From contig JBBAKM010000005.1 in assembly GCA_040403495.1 (NCBI GenBank), forward strand, positions 1 to 64,000: DNA of 64,000 nt. The letters are read 5' to 3'. The DNA is from JABMMZ01 sp040403495 (lineage in GTDB: Bacteria; Bacteroidota; Bacteroidia; NS11-12g; UBA955). Shown piece after piece: positions 28,361 to 37,369 of the stretch; position 1 is the first letter of the stretch; each line of letters starts with the position of its first letter. The notes beneath the pieces are model-generated. The model worked only from the letters and a program-made list of their open reading frames with translations. It was not told where the DNA came from and ran no database searches. The position numbers were made by a program, and so were the translations under genes.

Positions 28361-31300
28361 ATGATTAAAAAAGTGCTAATCCAATTTTTTTTGTTGTTAG
28401 CCCCATTGTTAGTATTTGCACAAAGCGAAAAAGTTGAAGTCATTAAGTCGCAAAATGGATTTAAACTTTCAGTCAATGGAAAAGACTTGTTCATTAATGG
28501 AATGAATTGGGATTATTTTCCTGTAGGGACAAATTACAATTACAGTTTGTGGAATCAGTCGGATGATTTGATTAAAGCAGCTTTGGACAATGAAATGTCC
28601 TATTTGAAAAACATGGGCGTTAATGCCATTCGACAATATTCGGGTGTTCCTGCCAAATGGGTGAAATACATTTATGAAAATTATGGAATTTACACCATGC
28701 TCAACCATTCTTTTGGTCGTTATGGTTTAAATATCAATGGAAATTGGGAAGCCAATACGGACTATTCCAATCCTGCTGTTAGAGAGGTTTTGTTGAAAGA
28801 AACCAAGGAAATGGTGTCGCAATACAAAGAAACGCCGGGTATTTTATTGTTTTTGTTAGGGAATGAAAACAATTATGGTCTCTTTTGGAGAGGTGCCGAA
28901 ACAGAAAATATCCCATTTGCGGATAGAAAATCGACAAAAGATGCTTACTTTATGTATAAGCTTTTTAATGATGCAGTTAAAGAATTAAAATCAATTGACA
29001 AAAATCATCCTATGGCCATTTGTAATGGTGATTTATTGTTTTCTGACATTATTGCAAAAGAGTGTACTGATGTCGATATTTTAGGAATAAATTGTTATAG
29101 AGGTCTTACTTTTACTGACCTGTATGAGCGCGTAAAAAATGAGTTAAATGTGCCAGTCATTCTTACTGAGTTTGGTGCTGATGCATACAATACTCGTTCA
29201 AATAATGAAGACCAAGAGTTTCAAGCTCAAGTTCTATTGAGTAATTGGAAGGAAATATACGGCAATGCTGCTGGAATGGGAAAAAATAACAATAGTTTGG
29301 GTGGTTTTACTTTCCAATTCAGTGATGGGTGGTGGAAAACCGGTCAAACCATCAATTTGGATGAACACGATGTTACAGCTTCTTGGTCGAACGGTGGGTA
29401 TGGTAACGATTATGTTCAAGGTGAAAATAATATGAATGAGGAGTGGTTTGGCATTTGTGCAAAAGGCAAAACCAATGAACGTGGTTTGTATGAGTTATAT
29501 CCAAGGGCTGCTTATTATGCGCTTCAAAATATACACAAATTCAATCCTTATGTAGGTAATTCTAATTCAATAAATGTTTATTTTAATTCTATATCAATTG
29601 TGGATGCAGCCTTAAAGGCAAGAGGAGACAAAGCCGTTTTAGAATCCAAAGACAAAGGGAAGTTGTATCTAAGTAATTTACAAGCCAATTTTAATACTTA
29701 TCAAACGGGAGGAAGTTTAATAACAACACCTACCACCTCCAATCCTTTAAATGCCAATTCATTTCCCAATGTTCAAGGTTTTGACCACATGCAATCTTTC
29801 AATGTTGGCATTACAGCAAGGCCTGCTCCTAATATGAAAGCAAACGTTCAGTTTAATGTTTTAGGCAATGTAGCTACCAATCCCATAGATGAAATATTCT
29901 ATGAAAACAGAGGAAGACCTCTAACCGTACAAACCCCTACTGGGCCTCAGCAGATTAACTCAAATAACAGGGTACAATTGTATAAAGCTGATTACAGTTG
30001 GGATGCTAAGGATTTTAAACTAACCGGGTTTTATAGAACAGGACATTACCATTGGGGATATGAAGGTGATTTTTTTGGATTATATCCCGAGGCTAATTAT
30101 GGTCCTAACATAGATATATACAATGGGAATGCTCCTTTTGGTTTTGAAATTGAAGGCAAAAAAACTATTAAAGGATTAAAGTTGGCTTTTGGTCCTGAAT
30201 TATGGTGGGGAGCCAATCCAGCTTTCTTGTTAAAATACAGTCGAAAAATAGCAGGCTTAGATGTTACCGGTATTTTTCATGAGGATATTACTCAAAGAAA
30301 TAATCTGCAAAGTTCATTTGCAGTTCCTGTGCCAAAAACCAGAAGATTAACTTTGGCAATAGGGAAGAAAATGAATCATTTTACCTTTGATTTGGGTGGA
30401 ATTTGGGGCGGACAGCCGCTTAATGGAAGAACATTTCAAATGGTTTCTGAAAATGTAGTCTACGAAGATAAAATTCAAAGTACAGATAATTTTGGAGGTA
30501 AAGCAAAGCTAACCTATTCCAAAGGAGCTATTCGTTGGTATGGTCTAGCATCATACATGGGTTTAGTGGCTAACGGAGGGGTAGACCAAACCAAAACATT
30601 TACCGGTTGGGTTCTTAAGGATGTAGGAAGTGGAAATATGTACAATGCACTTACTGGTCTGACATACAATATTGGTAAAATTCAAATTGCACCCAATTTC
30701 TTATTCCAAAAACCATTAGTAGGTCCCATTGGCCCAAGATATATGGCACCCGCTCGCCCAAGAAATATTTTAGACGATCCTTTTTCAGTGAGAGGAAATA
30801 GAGAAACTGTGGGTGGTGAAATGTTGATTACGTATGATCCAACGCCTGCAACTTGGATGTATGAGTGGGATAATGACAGAATGGAAGATGCCAAATTTGC
30901 TTTTAGTTCAGGATTTGTTTACAGGCATTTACCAACAGTTCAAGATGCTTCTATAGGTATTTTAGGAAATGGTCGTACCACTTTTGTATTTCCGGGTTCA
31001 GCACCAGCGCAGGATCTTTGGGAACTAAACGCTAGAGTTGTTTCTAAAATTAATCCCGAATTTGGAATGATTGGAAATCTGTATTTTGGAAATGGTCAAG
31101 CCAATGGAAATGATACCAGAACAATCAATAGATATGGCATGGATATTAGAACCATTTATAAAAAAATGAAATTAATTACCATTGTTAAAATAGATGATTG
31201 GGGCCCTTTTGACTATCACCGAGATTTTAACCAAACTTTCCCGCTTCAACTGATAGGAGATTGGTCAATAGAAGTTGGCAAGCCAGATTGGTTCATGCTG

Positions 31301-31483
31301 CCAGGAACGAAAATAGGGTTCAGAACAACATACAGGACTTTAAATAAATACTCCAACAGATATTCACCGATTACAACTTTAAATAATCTAGGTCAATTTG
31401 TTCCTGATCCCAATGCACTTGGTTTTCCGAATGGTAACGAATGGGAGCTAAGAACCTACATTCAAATCAATATTAATAATTAA
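28361..31483 (+). CDS. GH2-like TIM-barrel hydrolase fused to outer-membrane beta-barrel
   Basis: The ATG at 28361 gives signal peptide MIKKVLIQFFLLLAPLLVFAQ; the ATG seven codons earlier is also possible (numbering here is from that one). Residues ~32-405 form a GH2/GH5-type TIM barrel: FINGMNWDYFPVG, GVNAIRQYSG, acid/base Glu176 in FLLGNENNYG, and nucleophile Glu277 in VILTEFGADAYN. A linker (~405-480, with an alanine/lysine stretch) leads to ~565 residues of alternating amphipathic strands (FNVGITARPAPNMKANVQFN, YKADYSWDAKDFKLTGFYRT, KLAFGPELWWG, FTFDLGGIWGG) ending ELRTYIQININN, which read as an outer-membrane barrel. It lacks SusC motifs (plug, TonB box). First gene of the glucan operon. 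Substrate is inferred from context to be beta-glucan. The fusion is read directly as one open frame. Confidence 0.8.
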   Translation: MIKKVLIQFFLLLAPLLVFAQSEKVEVIKSQNGFKLSVNGKDLFINGMNWDYFPVGTNYNYSLWNQSDDLIKAALDNEMSYLKNMGVNAIRQYSGVPAKWVKYIYENYGIYTMLNHSFGRYGLNINGNWEANTDYSNPAVREVLLKETKEMVSQYKETPGILLFLLGNENNYGLFWRGAETENIPFADRKSTKDAYFMYKLFNDAVKELKSIDKNHPMAICNGDLLFSDIIAKECTDVDILGINCYRGLTFTDLYERVKNELNVPVILTEFGADAYNTRSNNEDQEFQAQVLLSNWKEIYGNAAGMGKNNNSLGGFTFQFSDGWWKTGQTINLDEHDVTASWSNGGYGNDYVQGENNMNEEWFGICAKGKTNERGLYELYPRAAYYALQNIHKFNPYVGNSNSINVYFNSISIVDAALKARGDKAVLESKDKGKLYLSNLQANFNTYQTGGSLITTPTTSNPLNANSFPNVQGFDHMQSFNVGITARPAPNMKANVQFNVLGNVATNPIDEIFYENRGRPLTVQTPTGPQQINSNNRVQLYKADYSWDAKDFKLTGFYRTGHYHWGYEGDFFGLYPEANYGPNIDIYNGNAPFGFEIEGKKTIKGLKLAFGPELWWGANPAFLLKYSRKIAGLDVTGIFHEDITQRNNLQSSFAVPVPKTRRLTLAIGKKMNHFTFDLGGIWGGQPLNGRTFQMVSENVVYEDKIQSTDNFGGKAKLTYSKGAIRWYGLASYMGLVANGGVDQTKTFTGWVLKDVGSGNMYNALTGLTYNIGKIQIAPNFLFQKPLVGPIGPRYMAPARPRNILDDPFSVRGNRETVGGEMLITYDPTPATWMYEWDNDRMEDAKFAFSSGFVYRHLPTVQDASIGILGNGRTTFVFPGSAPAQDLWELNARVVSKINPEFGMIGNLYFGNGQANGNDTRTINRYGMDIRTIYKKMKLITIVKIDDWGPFDYHRDFNQTFPLQLIGDWSIEVGKPDWFMLPGTKIGFRTTYRTLNKYSNRYSPITTLNNLGQFVPDPNALGFPNGNEWELRTYIQININN

Positions 31484-31515
31484 TGAAATCACAACTCTTG
31501 CTAATATAAAATAAT

Positions 31516-32922
31516 ATGAAAATGATAAATAAGTTAAGTGTTCAAATAGGTGTTATCGCCCTATTTTTAATAGTTCAATTGGGGTGTAAACGCGAATTGT
31601 CGGAGGATGCTGTACTGCCTCAATTTAGCAACAATCCCTATGTTTTTACCGATAATTTTATAGGGTTGGGTTCTGATTTTTATTTCCCATTTGCCGATGC
31701 TAAACCAGATGTTTTTTCGGTTGACTTAAAAGAGGGTTTCGAAAGCAATGCTTCTGTTAGAATTGATGTGCCCAATGAGACAGATCCCGGAGGAGCTTAT
31801 GCAGGGGCAATTTTTAGGATAGATGGTGCCGGTAGAAATTTGACGACTTATGATGCACTAACCTTTTATGTGAAAGCCTCTACTGGAACAAAATTAGGTG
31901 ATGTCGGTTTTGGAATTGATTATTTGCAAGATAAAAACCAAGTGACTATCCAAAATGTAAACGTGGGTACCAATTGGTCTAAAGTTATTATTCCGATTCC
32001 CGACCCTTCTAAATTGGTAAATGAAAGAGGTGTTTTTTGGTTTGCGGCAGGGACTCAGGAAACGAATGGCGCTGGATATGTTCTGTGGTTTGACGAAATT
32101 AAATTTGAAAAATTAGGCACTGTGGGTAAACCAACTTCTAGGATTTTAAATGGAGAAGTGAACTCAGTAAAGTCATTTGTGGGTGCGACAATAACAGTTT
32201 CTGGTTTAAGTCATGTTTTTAATCTTACCAATGGTCAAGATGTTACAGTGATTTCTAAGCCTTCTTATTATAAATTTACAAGTTCTAATCCCTCAGTCGC
32301 GACTGTTAATGATTCAGGAATTGTGAAAATATTAGCCACCGGAATTGCTGAAATAACAGCCAAGGTAAATGGGGTTTTAGCAAAAGGTAAATTGATAGTT
32401 GAGTCTAAAGGGAATTTGCCAGGCGCCCCAACACCGAACAGGCCAGCAATTGATGTTAAATCAATTTTTAGTGATGCTTATGTCAATGCCACTGAGAGTA
32501 ACTTCACACCTGGTTTTGGCGGTTCTACGACAATTTTTGACCTATTAACAACCAGTAGTGGTAAGGTAGTACAATACAGTAATAATAATTATACAGGAAT
32601 AATTTTTGGAAATACAGTCGATGCTTCTGCGCTTGGTTTTTTACATATCGATGCTTATGTAGAGAATGCCTCATCAGTAATAGGAATTCAAATAAGAGAC
32701 ATAGGGGCAAACAAAACCATTGAAACCGATGTGTTTACAGGGAATCCAATAGGGGATGACAGGGATAAAAGAATGAATTTGACTGGATTCGAAGCAGGTG
32801 TGTGGAAATCGTTTGATATACCATTGAATGCAGGAATTCTGAATCAAAAAAGTAATTTGGGTGCTATCATAATTACAGGAGGTCCCAATTTTATGTTAGA
32901 CAATATCTATTTCTATAAATAA
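31516..32922 (+). CDS. Glycan-binding lipoprotein with Big_2-type Ig domain
   Basis: The 468-residue lipoprotein has signal MKMINKLSVQIGVIALFLIV and lipobox VQLGC; the mature start KRELSEDA is acidic and fits surface export. Residues ~35-200 form a CBM-like sandwich (DVFSVDLKEGFESNASVRID ... YVLWFDEIKFEKLG). An Ig-like Big_2 domain (~210-295, YYKFTSSNPSVATVNDSGIV) follows. A C-terminal module (~312-468, AIDVKSIFSDAYVNATESNF ... FMLDNIYFYK) is related to the duplicated module of the T9SS protein at 23245. No enzyme motif was seen. It lies between the hydrolase-barrel fusion and GH16 and probably holds glucan at the cell surface. Confidence 0.8.
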   Translation: MKMINKLSVQIGVIALFLIVQLGCKRELSEDAVLPQFSNNPYVFTDNFIGLGSDFYFPFADAKPDVFSVDLKEGFESNASVRIDVPNETDPGGAYAGAIFRIDGAGRNLTTYDALTFYVKASTGTKLGDVGFGIDYLQDKNQVTIQNVNVGTNWSKVIIPIPDPSKLVNERGVFWFAAGTQETNGAGYVLWFDEIKFEKLGTVGKPTSRILNGEVNSVKSFVGATITVSGLSHVFNLTNGQDVTVISKPSYYKFTSSNPSVATVNDSGIVKILATGIAEITAKVNGVLAKGKLIVESKGNLPGAPTPNRPAIDVKSIFSDAYVNATESNFTPGFGGSTTIFDLLTTSSGKVVQYSNNNYTGIIFGNTVDASALGFLHIDAYVENASSVIGIQIRDIGANKTIETDVFTGNPIGDDRDKRMNLTGFEAGVWKSFDIPLNAGILNQKSNLGAIIITGGPNFMLDNIYFYK

Positions 32923-32957
32923 TACAATTTGCAGGGAATTTTTTAAATAAATAATGA

Positions 32958-33773
32958 ATGAATAAATCGAATAAATTAACACTTTTGGCAATTATAGCAA
33001 TTTCCGTGGGGGGATGTAAGGTAGAACCTATTCAAAACTTACCTGATAGGAAGTATGAATTGGTTTGGAGTGATGAGTTTGAAGGGGATTCTGGCGTTAA
33101 TCCTAATGCTTTAAAATGGACCTATGATATTGGCACAGGACAAAATGGGTGGGGAAATAATGAACTTCAATCTTATACCAACAATCCCCAAAATGTATCT
33201 ATAGATGGTACAGGGAATTTGGTTATTTCGGCTTTGAAAAGTAGTTCAGGAAACTACACTTCGGCAAGGATTAAAACAGAAGGTCTTTTTGCCCATCAGT
33301 TTGGAAGAATTGAAGCCCGTATTAAAACACCAACTGGTTCAGGAATATGGCCTGCATTTTGGATGTTAGGAGCCGATTTTAAGGATGTTGGCTGGCCTCA
33401 GTGTGGAGAAATTGATATTATGGAACAAAAAGGCAAATTCTCTAACATTACTTATGGTTCAATTCACGGCCCCGGATATTCTGGTGGTCAAGCCATTACT
33501 ACGCCATACGGACTGAAAGATAATAGGTTTGATGCCGATTTTAATGTTTATGCGGTTGAATGGGGCGCAAATTATATTGATTTTTTTGTCAATAATTACC
33601 TTTACAAAAGAGTAACTCCCTCCGATGTTACAGGTGAGTGGGTGTTTAATAAACCTTTTTTTATTATCCTGAATATTGCGGTTGGTGGAAATTTTGTTGG
33701 TCCTCCCAATATCAATACTCCTTTCCCAAGTTCTATGTATATCGATTATGTTAAAGTTTACAAAGAAATATAG
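32958..33773 (+). CDS. GH16 beta-1,3-glucanase lipoprotein (laminarinase type)
   Basis: A 271-residue GH16 enzyme with lipoprotein signal (ISVGGC, Cys20). The catalytic signature PQCGEIDIMEQKG supplies nucleophile Glu151, Asp153 and acid/base Glu156; WSDEFEG, NGWGNNELQSYT and GIWPAFWMLG are further GH16_3 marks. It endo-cleaves beta-1,3 (or mixed 1,3/1,4) glucan. Single-domain and membrane-anchored, it complements the T9SS GH16 encoded at 21295-22914. An ATG four bases earlier is followed by an immediate stop and is not used. Confidence 0.93.
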   Translation: MNKSNKLTLLAIIAISVGGCKVEPIQNLPDRKYELVWSDEFEGDSGVNPNALKWTYDIGTGQNGWGNNELQSYTNNPQNVSIDGTGNLVISALKSSSGNYTSARIKTEGLFAHQFGRIEARIKTPTGSGIWPAFWMLGADFKDVGWPQCGEIDIMEQKGKFSNITYGSIHGPGYSGGQAITTPYGLKDNRFDADFNVYAVEWGANYIDFFVNNYLYKRVTPSDVTGEWVFNKPFFIILNIAVGGNFVGPPNINTPFPSSMYIDYVKVYKEI

Positions 33774-33912
33774 TTATCAAAAAAGGATTTTAAGAGAGGT
33801 TTGATTTAAACGCTTATTTGATTTTAATTTATCAAAATTCACCATCACAACAAAAATAAAACGAATAGTCGGTTAGTCTTTTAACCAAAAACGAAGCAAT
33901 AGTTACCATATA

Positions 33913-36900
33913 ATGTCAGGTCAAAAACAAAATAAAGAAGCTACTTTAGTAGAGATAAAAAGATTGAAAATTGAAGGAGAGAACTTCTTTTGTATTTCAA
34001 ATTATGATGAAATGCGTCCCTTTTTTATGAGTGTGGTAAGCGATTCGCACCATTGGATGTTTATTTCAAGCAATGGCGGAATTTCTGCCGGTCGCAAGAA
34101 TGCTGAATATGCTTTGTTTCCCTATTATACTGCGGATAAAATTACGGAATCTTATGATATAACAGGCTCTAAATCCATTTTCCAAATTATTCAAAATGAA
34201 AAAATCCATGTTTGGGAACCTTTTTCTGAGAGGAATAATAGCTTGTTCAATGTTTCTAGAAATCTGTATAAAAATGCCATTGGGAATAAAATTATTTTCG
34301 AAGAAATTAATCACACTTTTGAACTTACATTCAGGTATGAATGGAACTCAAGTGATCAATATGGTTTTGTTCGTAAGTCTTCATTAACAAACAATGGCAA
34401 TCAAGCCTTAACGGTTGCTATATTAGATGGTATACAAAATATTATGCCTGACGGTGTCGGTGCTGATTTGCAAAACTCAACCAGTATTTTAGTAGATGCA
34501 TACAAACGCAATGAACTTGACATTGAATCGGGTATGGGAATTTATGCACTCAGTGCTATAATCGTTGATAAGGCGGAACCAAGCGAAGCGCTCAAAGCAA
34601 ATATTGCTTGGTCTATTGGTATAGATAAACCCAAATACTTGCTTTCTTCTCTCCAACTTAATGCGTTCAGAAGAGGGGAGGATGTTGTTCAAGAAGAGGA
34701 TGTTAAGGCAGAAAAAGGGGCTTACTTTATTAACCAAAAAATAACCTTAACCGCTGGCGAAAAGAAATCATGGTTAATCGTTGCCGATGTGAACCAAAGT
34801 CAAGCAAATGTAGTCGCATTAACGAATGAAATTATCTCAAATAAGGAACTCAAAAAGCAAATTGAAAGTGATATAGAAATAGGGTCTAAACGTTTGAAGG
34901 AACTAAATGCATCTTCAGACGGCATTCAATTGTCTGATGATGTTTACAGAGATACTCGACATTTTTCCAATACTCTTTTTAACATAATGAGAGGGGGTAT
35001 TTTTGATTTTAATTATCAAATAGAAAAAAAAGACCTTGTCAGTTATCTGGCAAATGCCAATAAAGAAGTTTATGAAACTCACAAGGATTTGTTGCAAAGT
35101 TTGGATGATGTTTTTAACGTTTTTCAATTGCAAGACATATACAGCTCCATTAATGACAATAACTTCAAACGACTTTGTATAGAGTATTTGCCACTCAAGT
35201 TTAGCAGAAGGCATGGAGATCCAAGCAGACCTTGGAATAAATTTTCTATCAATACTCGCAACGCGGATGACCATTCTAAGGTGTTGGATTACGAGGGGAA
35301 TTGGAGAGATATTTTTCAGAATTGGGAAGCTTTGTCCATCTCTTATCCTGCATTTACCAAAGGCATGATTCATAAGTTCTTGAACGCTACAACTTTCGAA
35401 GGCTATAATCCTTACAGGGTTACAAAGAGTGGATTTGATTGGGAAACGGTAGAGCCAGATAATCCTTGGTCGTATATCGGTTATTGGGGTGATCATCAGA
35501 TTATCTATTTACTCAAATTGTTGGAAATGAATGAGAAATACTATCCAGGTCAATTGAGTAGCGAATTCAGTGAAAACTTATTTGTTTATGCCAATGTCCC
35601 CTATAAAATTAAAAATTATCAGGCGATTTTAAGAAATGCGAAAGATACAATTGAATTTGACAAAAAGTTGGATGAGGAGATTAGAGAAAATCGTGATTTA
35701 ATTGGTTCAGATGCTGCTTTGCTTTTTGCGCAAAATGATAAAATCTATAATGTCAATTTTATTGAAAAAATATTGGCAACAATTTTATCTAAACTTTCCA
35801 ATTTTATTCCCGAAGGCGGTATTTGGATGAATACCCAAAGACCAGAATGGAACGATGCCAATAATGCTTTGGTTGGAAATGGAGTTTCTATGGTAACATT
35901 GTATTACCTCAGAAGGTTCCTTGAATTCTTCGAAAAACTAATTGAACAAACAACTGAAGAACGTATAGAATTGTCGAATGAGTTAATCATTTTCTTTAAA
36001 AAAATTCATGCCACATTCGAAGACAACTTAGCTTTGTTAAATTCAGGAATAAACGACAGTCAACGTAAAGCAATTCTTGATAGCTTAGGACAAGCAGGAA
36101 GCGATTACCGTGAACATATCTATAAACATACTTTTTGGGGCGAAAAAAGAACTATTTCATACCGAAGACTTAAAAGTTTTGTTAAGGTAAGTCTTCAGTT
36201 TATTGAACATACTATTAAGGCCAATAAGCGTGAGGATAACATGTATCACTCCTACAATTTAATGACCCTGAAGAGCGAAAATGAAATTTCAATCACCTAT
36301 TTAAGTGAAATGCTTGAAGGTCAAGTAGCCGTTTTAAGCTCCGGTTATTTGTCTCCTGAAAGTGCCCTTAAATTATTGGATAGTATGAAAAATAGTGCCC
36401 TATTTAGAGAAGATCAATACAGCTATTTGCTCTATCCTAATAAGCAACTTCCAAAGTTTTTAGATAAAAATAGAATTCCTAGTGAATTAGTTAAACAATC
36501 TCAGCTTCTTTCACTCATGCTTAATGACGGAAATAAATCAATTATAGAACAAGATTTAAAAGGGGAATGTCGATTTAATGGGAATTTTAAAAATTCAAAT
36601 GACCTGAGTAATGCTATTGATTTGTTAAGCCATTCTAAATATGCTTCATTTATTCAAAGTGAAAAGAAGCTACTCTTAGAAATTTTTGAATCTGTATTTA
36701 ATCACAAGTCATTTACTGGTCGCTCAGGTACTTTTTATGGATACGAAGGTTTAGGTTCTATTTATTGGCACATGGTTTCTAAGTTGCAATTAGCAGTCCA
36801 AGAAATGTGTATTCAAGCAATAGAAGTGCAAGAGAGTCCTGAACTTGTAGGGGGATTGTTGAAGCATTACTACGAAATAAATGAAGGTGTTGGCGTGCAT

Positions 36901-37365
36901 AAATCGCCCTCCGTTTATGGGGCATTCCCAACCGACCCCTATTCGCATACTCCAAGTAATAAAGGGGCACAACAGCCCGGAATGACTGGTCAAGTAAAAG
37001 AAGATATTCTGAGTCGATTTGGGGAATTAGGCGTTTTTGTCTCTAAAGGGTGTTTGTATTTTAACCCTTGCTTGTTGCGAAAAAATGAATTTATAACTCA
37101 AAATCGACAATTTCATTACGTAACTGTTGACATGGAACACAAAACATTAATGCCTGAAATTGGATCCTTGTGTTTTACGTTTTGCCAAATTCCTATTGTT
37201 TATAGATTGTCAAATGATAATTATCTTGAAATTGAAAAAAGAGATGGCACTGTTTTAAGGAATAATTCATTGTGCTTAAATGAAGAAATAAGTCAGCAAA
37301 TATTTAAAAGAACGGGTACAGTTTCTAAAATTACAGTTTATATCAATGGGTCTATTCTGAAGTAA
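33913..37365 (+). CDS. GH94-clan phosphorylase, probable beta-1,3-gluco-oligosaccharide phosphorylase
   Basis: The 1150-residue protein has no signal peptide and so is cytoplasmic. The N-terminal beta-sandwich (~1-330) contains HHWMFISSNGGISAGRKNAEYALFPYYTADK, like GH94-type phosphorylases. The (alpha/alpha)6 barrel follows. The catalytic acid is likely Asp648 in RPEWNDANNALVG, equivalent to the WND Asp of cellobiose phosphorylase. Further marks are SRPWNKFSINT, NWRDIFQNWEAL, YIGYWGDHQIIYLL and SGRSGTFYGYEGLGSIYWHM. Length is well above GH94 cellobiose phosphorylase and fits the GH149/GH161 beta-1,3-glucan phosphorylase families. It would split imported laminari-oligosaccharides with phosphate to glucose-1-phosphate, saving ATP. 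The GH17, GH30 and GH16 neighbours support beta-1,3-glucan. Family number is inferred. Confidence 0.82.
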   Translation: MSGQKQNKEATLVEIKRLKIEGENFFCISNYDEMRPFFMSVVSDSHHWMFISSNGGISAGRKNAEYALFPYYTADKITESYDITGSKSIFQIIQNEKIHVWEPFSERNNSLFNVSRNLYKNAIGNKIIFEEINHTFELTFRYEWNSSDQYGFVRKSSLTNNGNQALTVAILDGIQNIMPDGVGADLQNSTSILVDAYKRNELDIESGMGIYALSAIIVDKAEPSEALKANIAWSIGIDKPKYLLSSLQLNAFRRGEDVVQEEDVKAEKGAYFINQKITLTAGEKKSWLIVADVNQSQANVVALTNEIISNKELKKQIESDIEIGSKRLKELNASSDGIQLSDDVYRDTRHFSNTLFNIMRGGIFDFNYQIEKKDLVSYLANANKEVYETHKDLLQSLDDVFNVFQLQDIYSSINDNNFKRLCIEYLPLKFSRRHGDPSRPWNKFSINTRNADDHSKVLDYEGNWRDIFQNWEALSISYPAFTKGMIHKFLNATTFEGYNPYRVTKSGFDWETVEPDNPWSYIGYWGDHQIIYLLKLLEMNEKYYPGQLSSEFSENLFVYANVPYKIKNYQAILRNAKDTIEFDKKLDEEIRENRDLIGSDAALLFAQNDKIYNVNFIEKILATILSKLSNFIPEGGIWMNTQRPEWNDANNALVGNGVSMVTLYYLRRFLEFFEKLIEQTTEERIELSNELIIFFKKIHATFEDNLALLNSGINDSQRKAILDSLGQAGSDYREHIYKHTFWGEKRTISYRRLKSFVKVSLQFIEHTIKANKREDNMYHSYNLMTLKSENEISITYLSEMLEGQVAVLSSGYLSPESALKLLDSMKNSALFREDQYSYLLYPNKQLPKFLDKNRIPSELVKQSQLLSLMLNDGNKSIIEQDLKGECRFNGNFKNSNDLSNAIDLLSHSKYASFIQSEKKLLLEIFESVFNHKSFTGRSGTFYGYEGLGSIYWHMVSKLQLAVQEMCIQAIEVQESPELVGGLLKHYYEINEGVGVHKSPSVYGAFPTDPYSHTPSNKGAQQPGMTGQVKEDILSRFGELGVFVSKGCLYFNPCLLRKNEFITQNRQFHYVTVDMEHKTLMPEIGSLCFTFCQIPIVYRLSNDNYLEIEKRDGTVLRNNSLCLNEEISQQIFKRTGTVSKITVYINGSILK

Positions 37366-37369
37366 TAGG

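Noticed and set aside
28340..31483. The beta-barrel part of the fusion protein as a SusC-type TonB-dependent receptor
   Set aside because: No plug domain, TonB box or carboxypeptidase-regulatory N-domain is seen, and the barrel part is shorter than in SusC.
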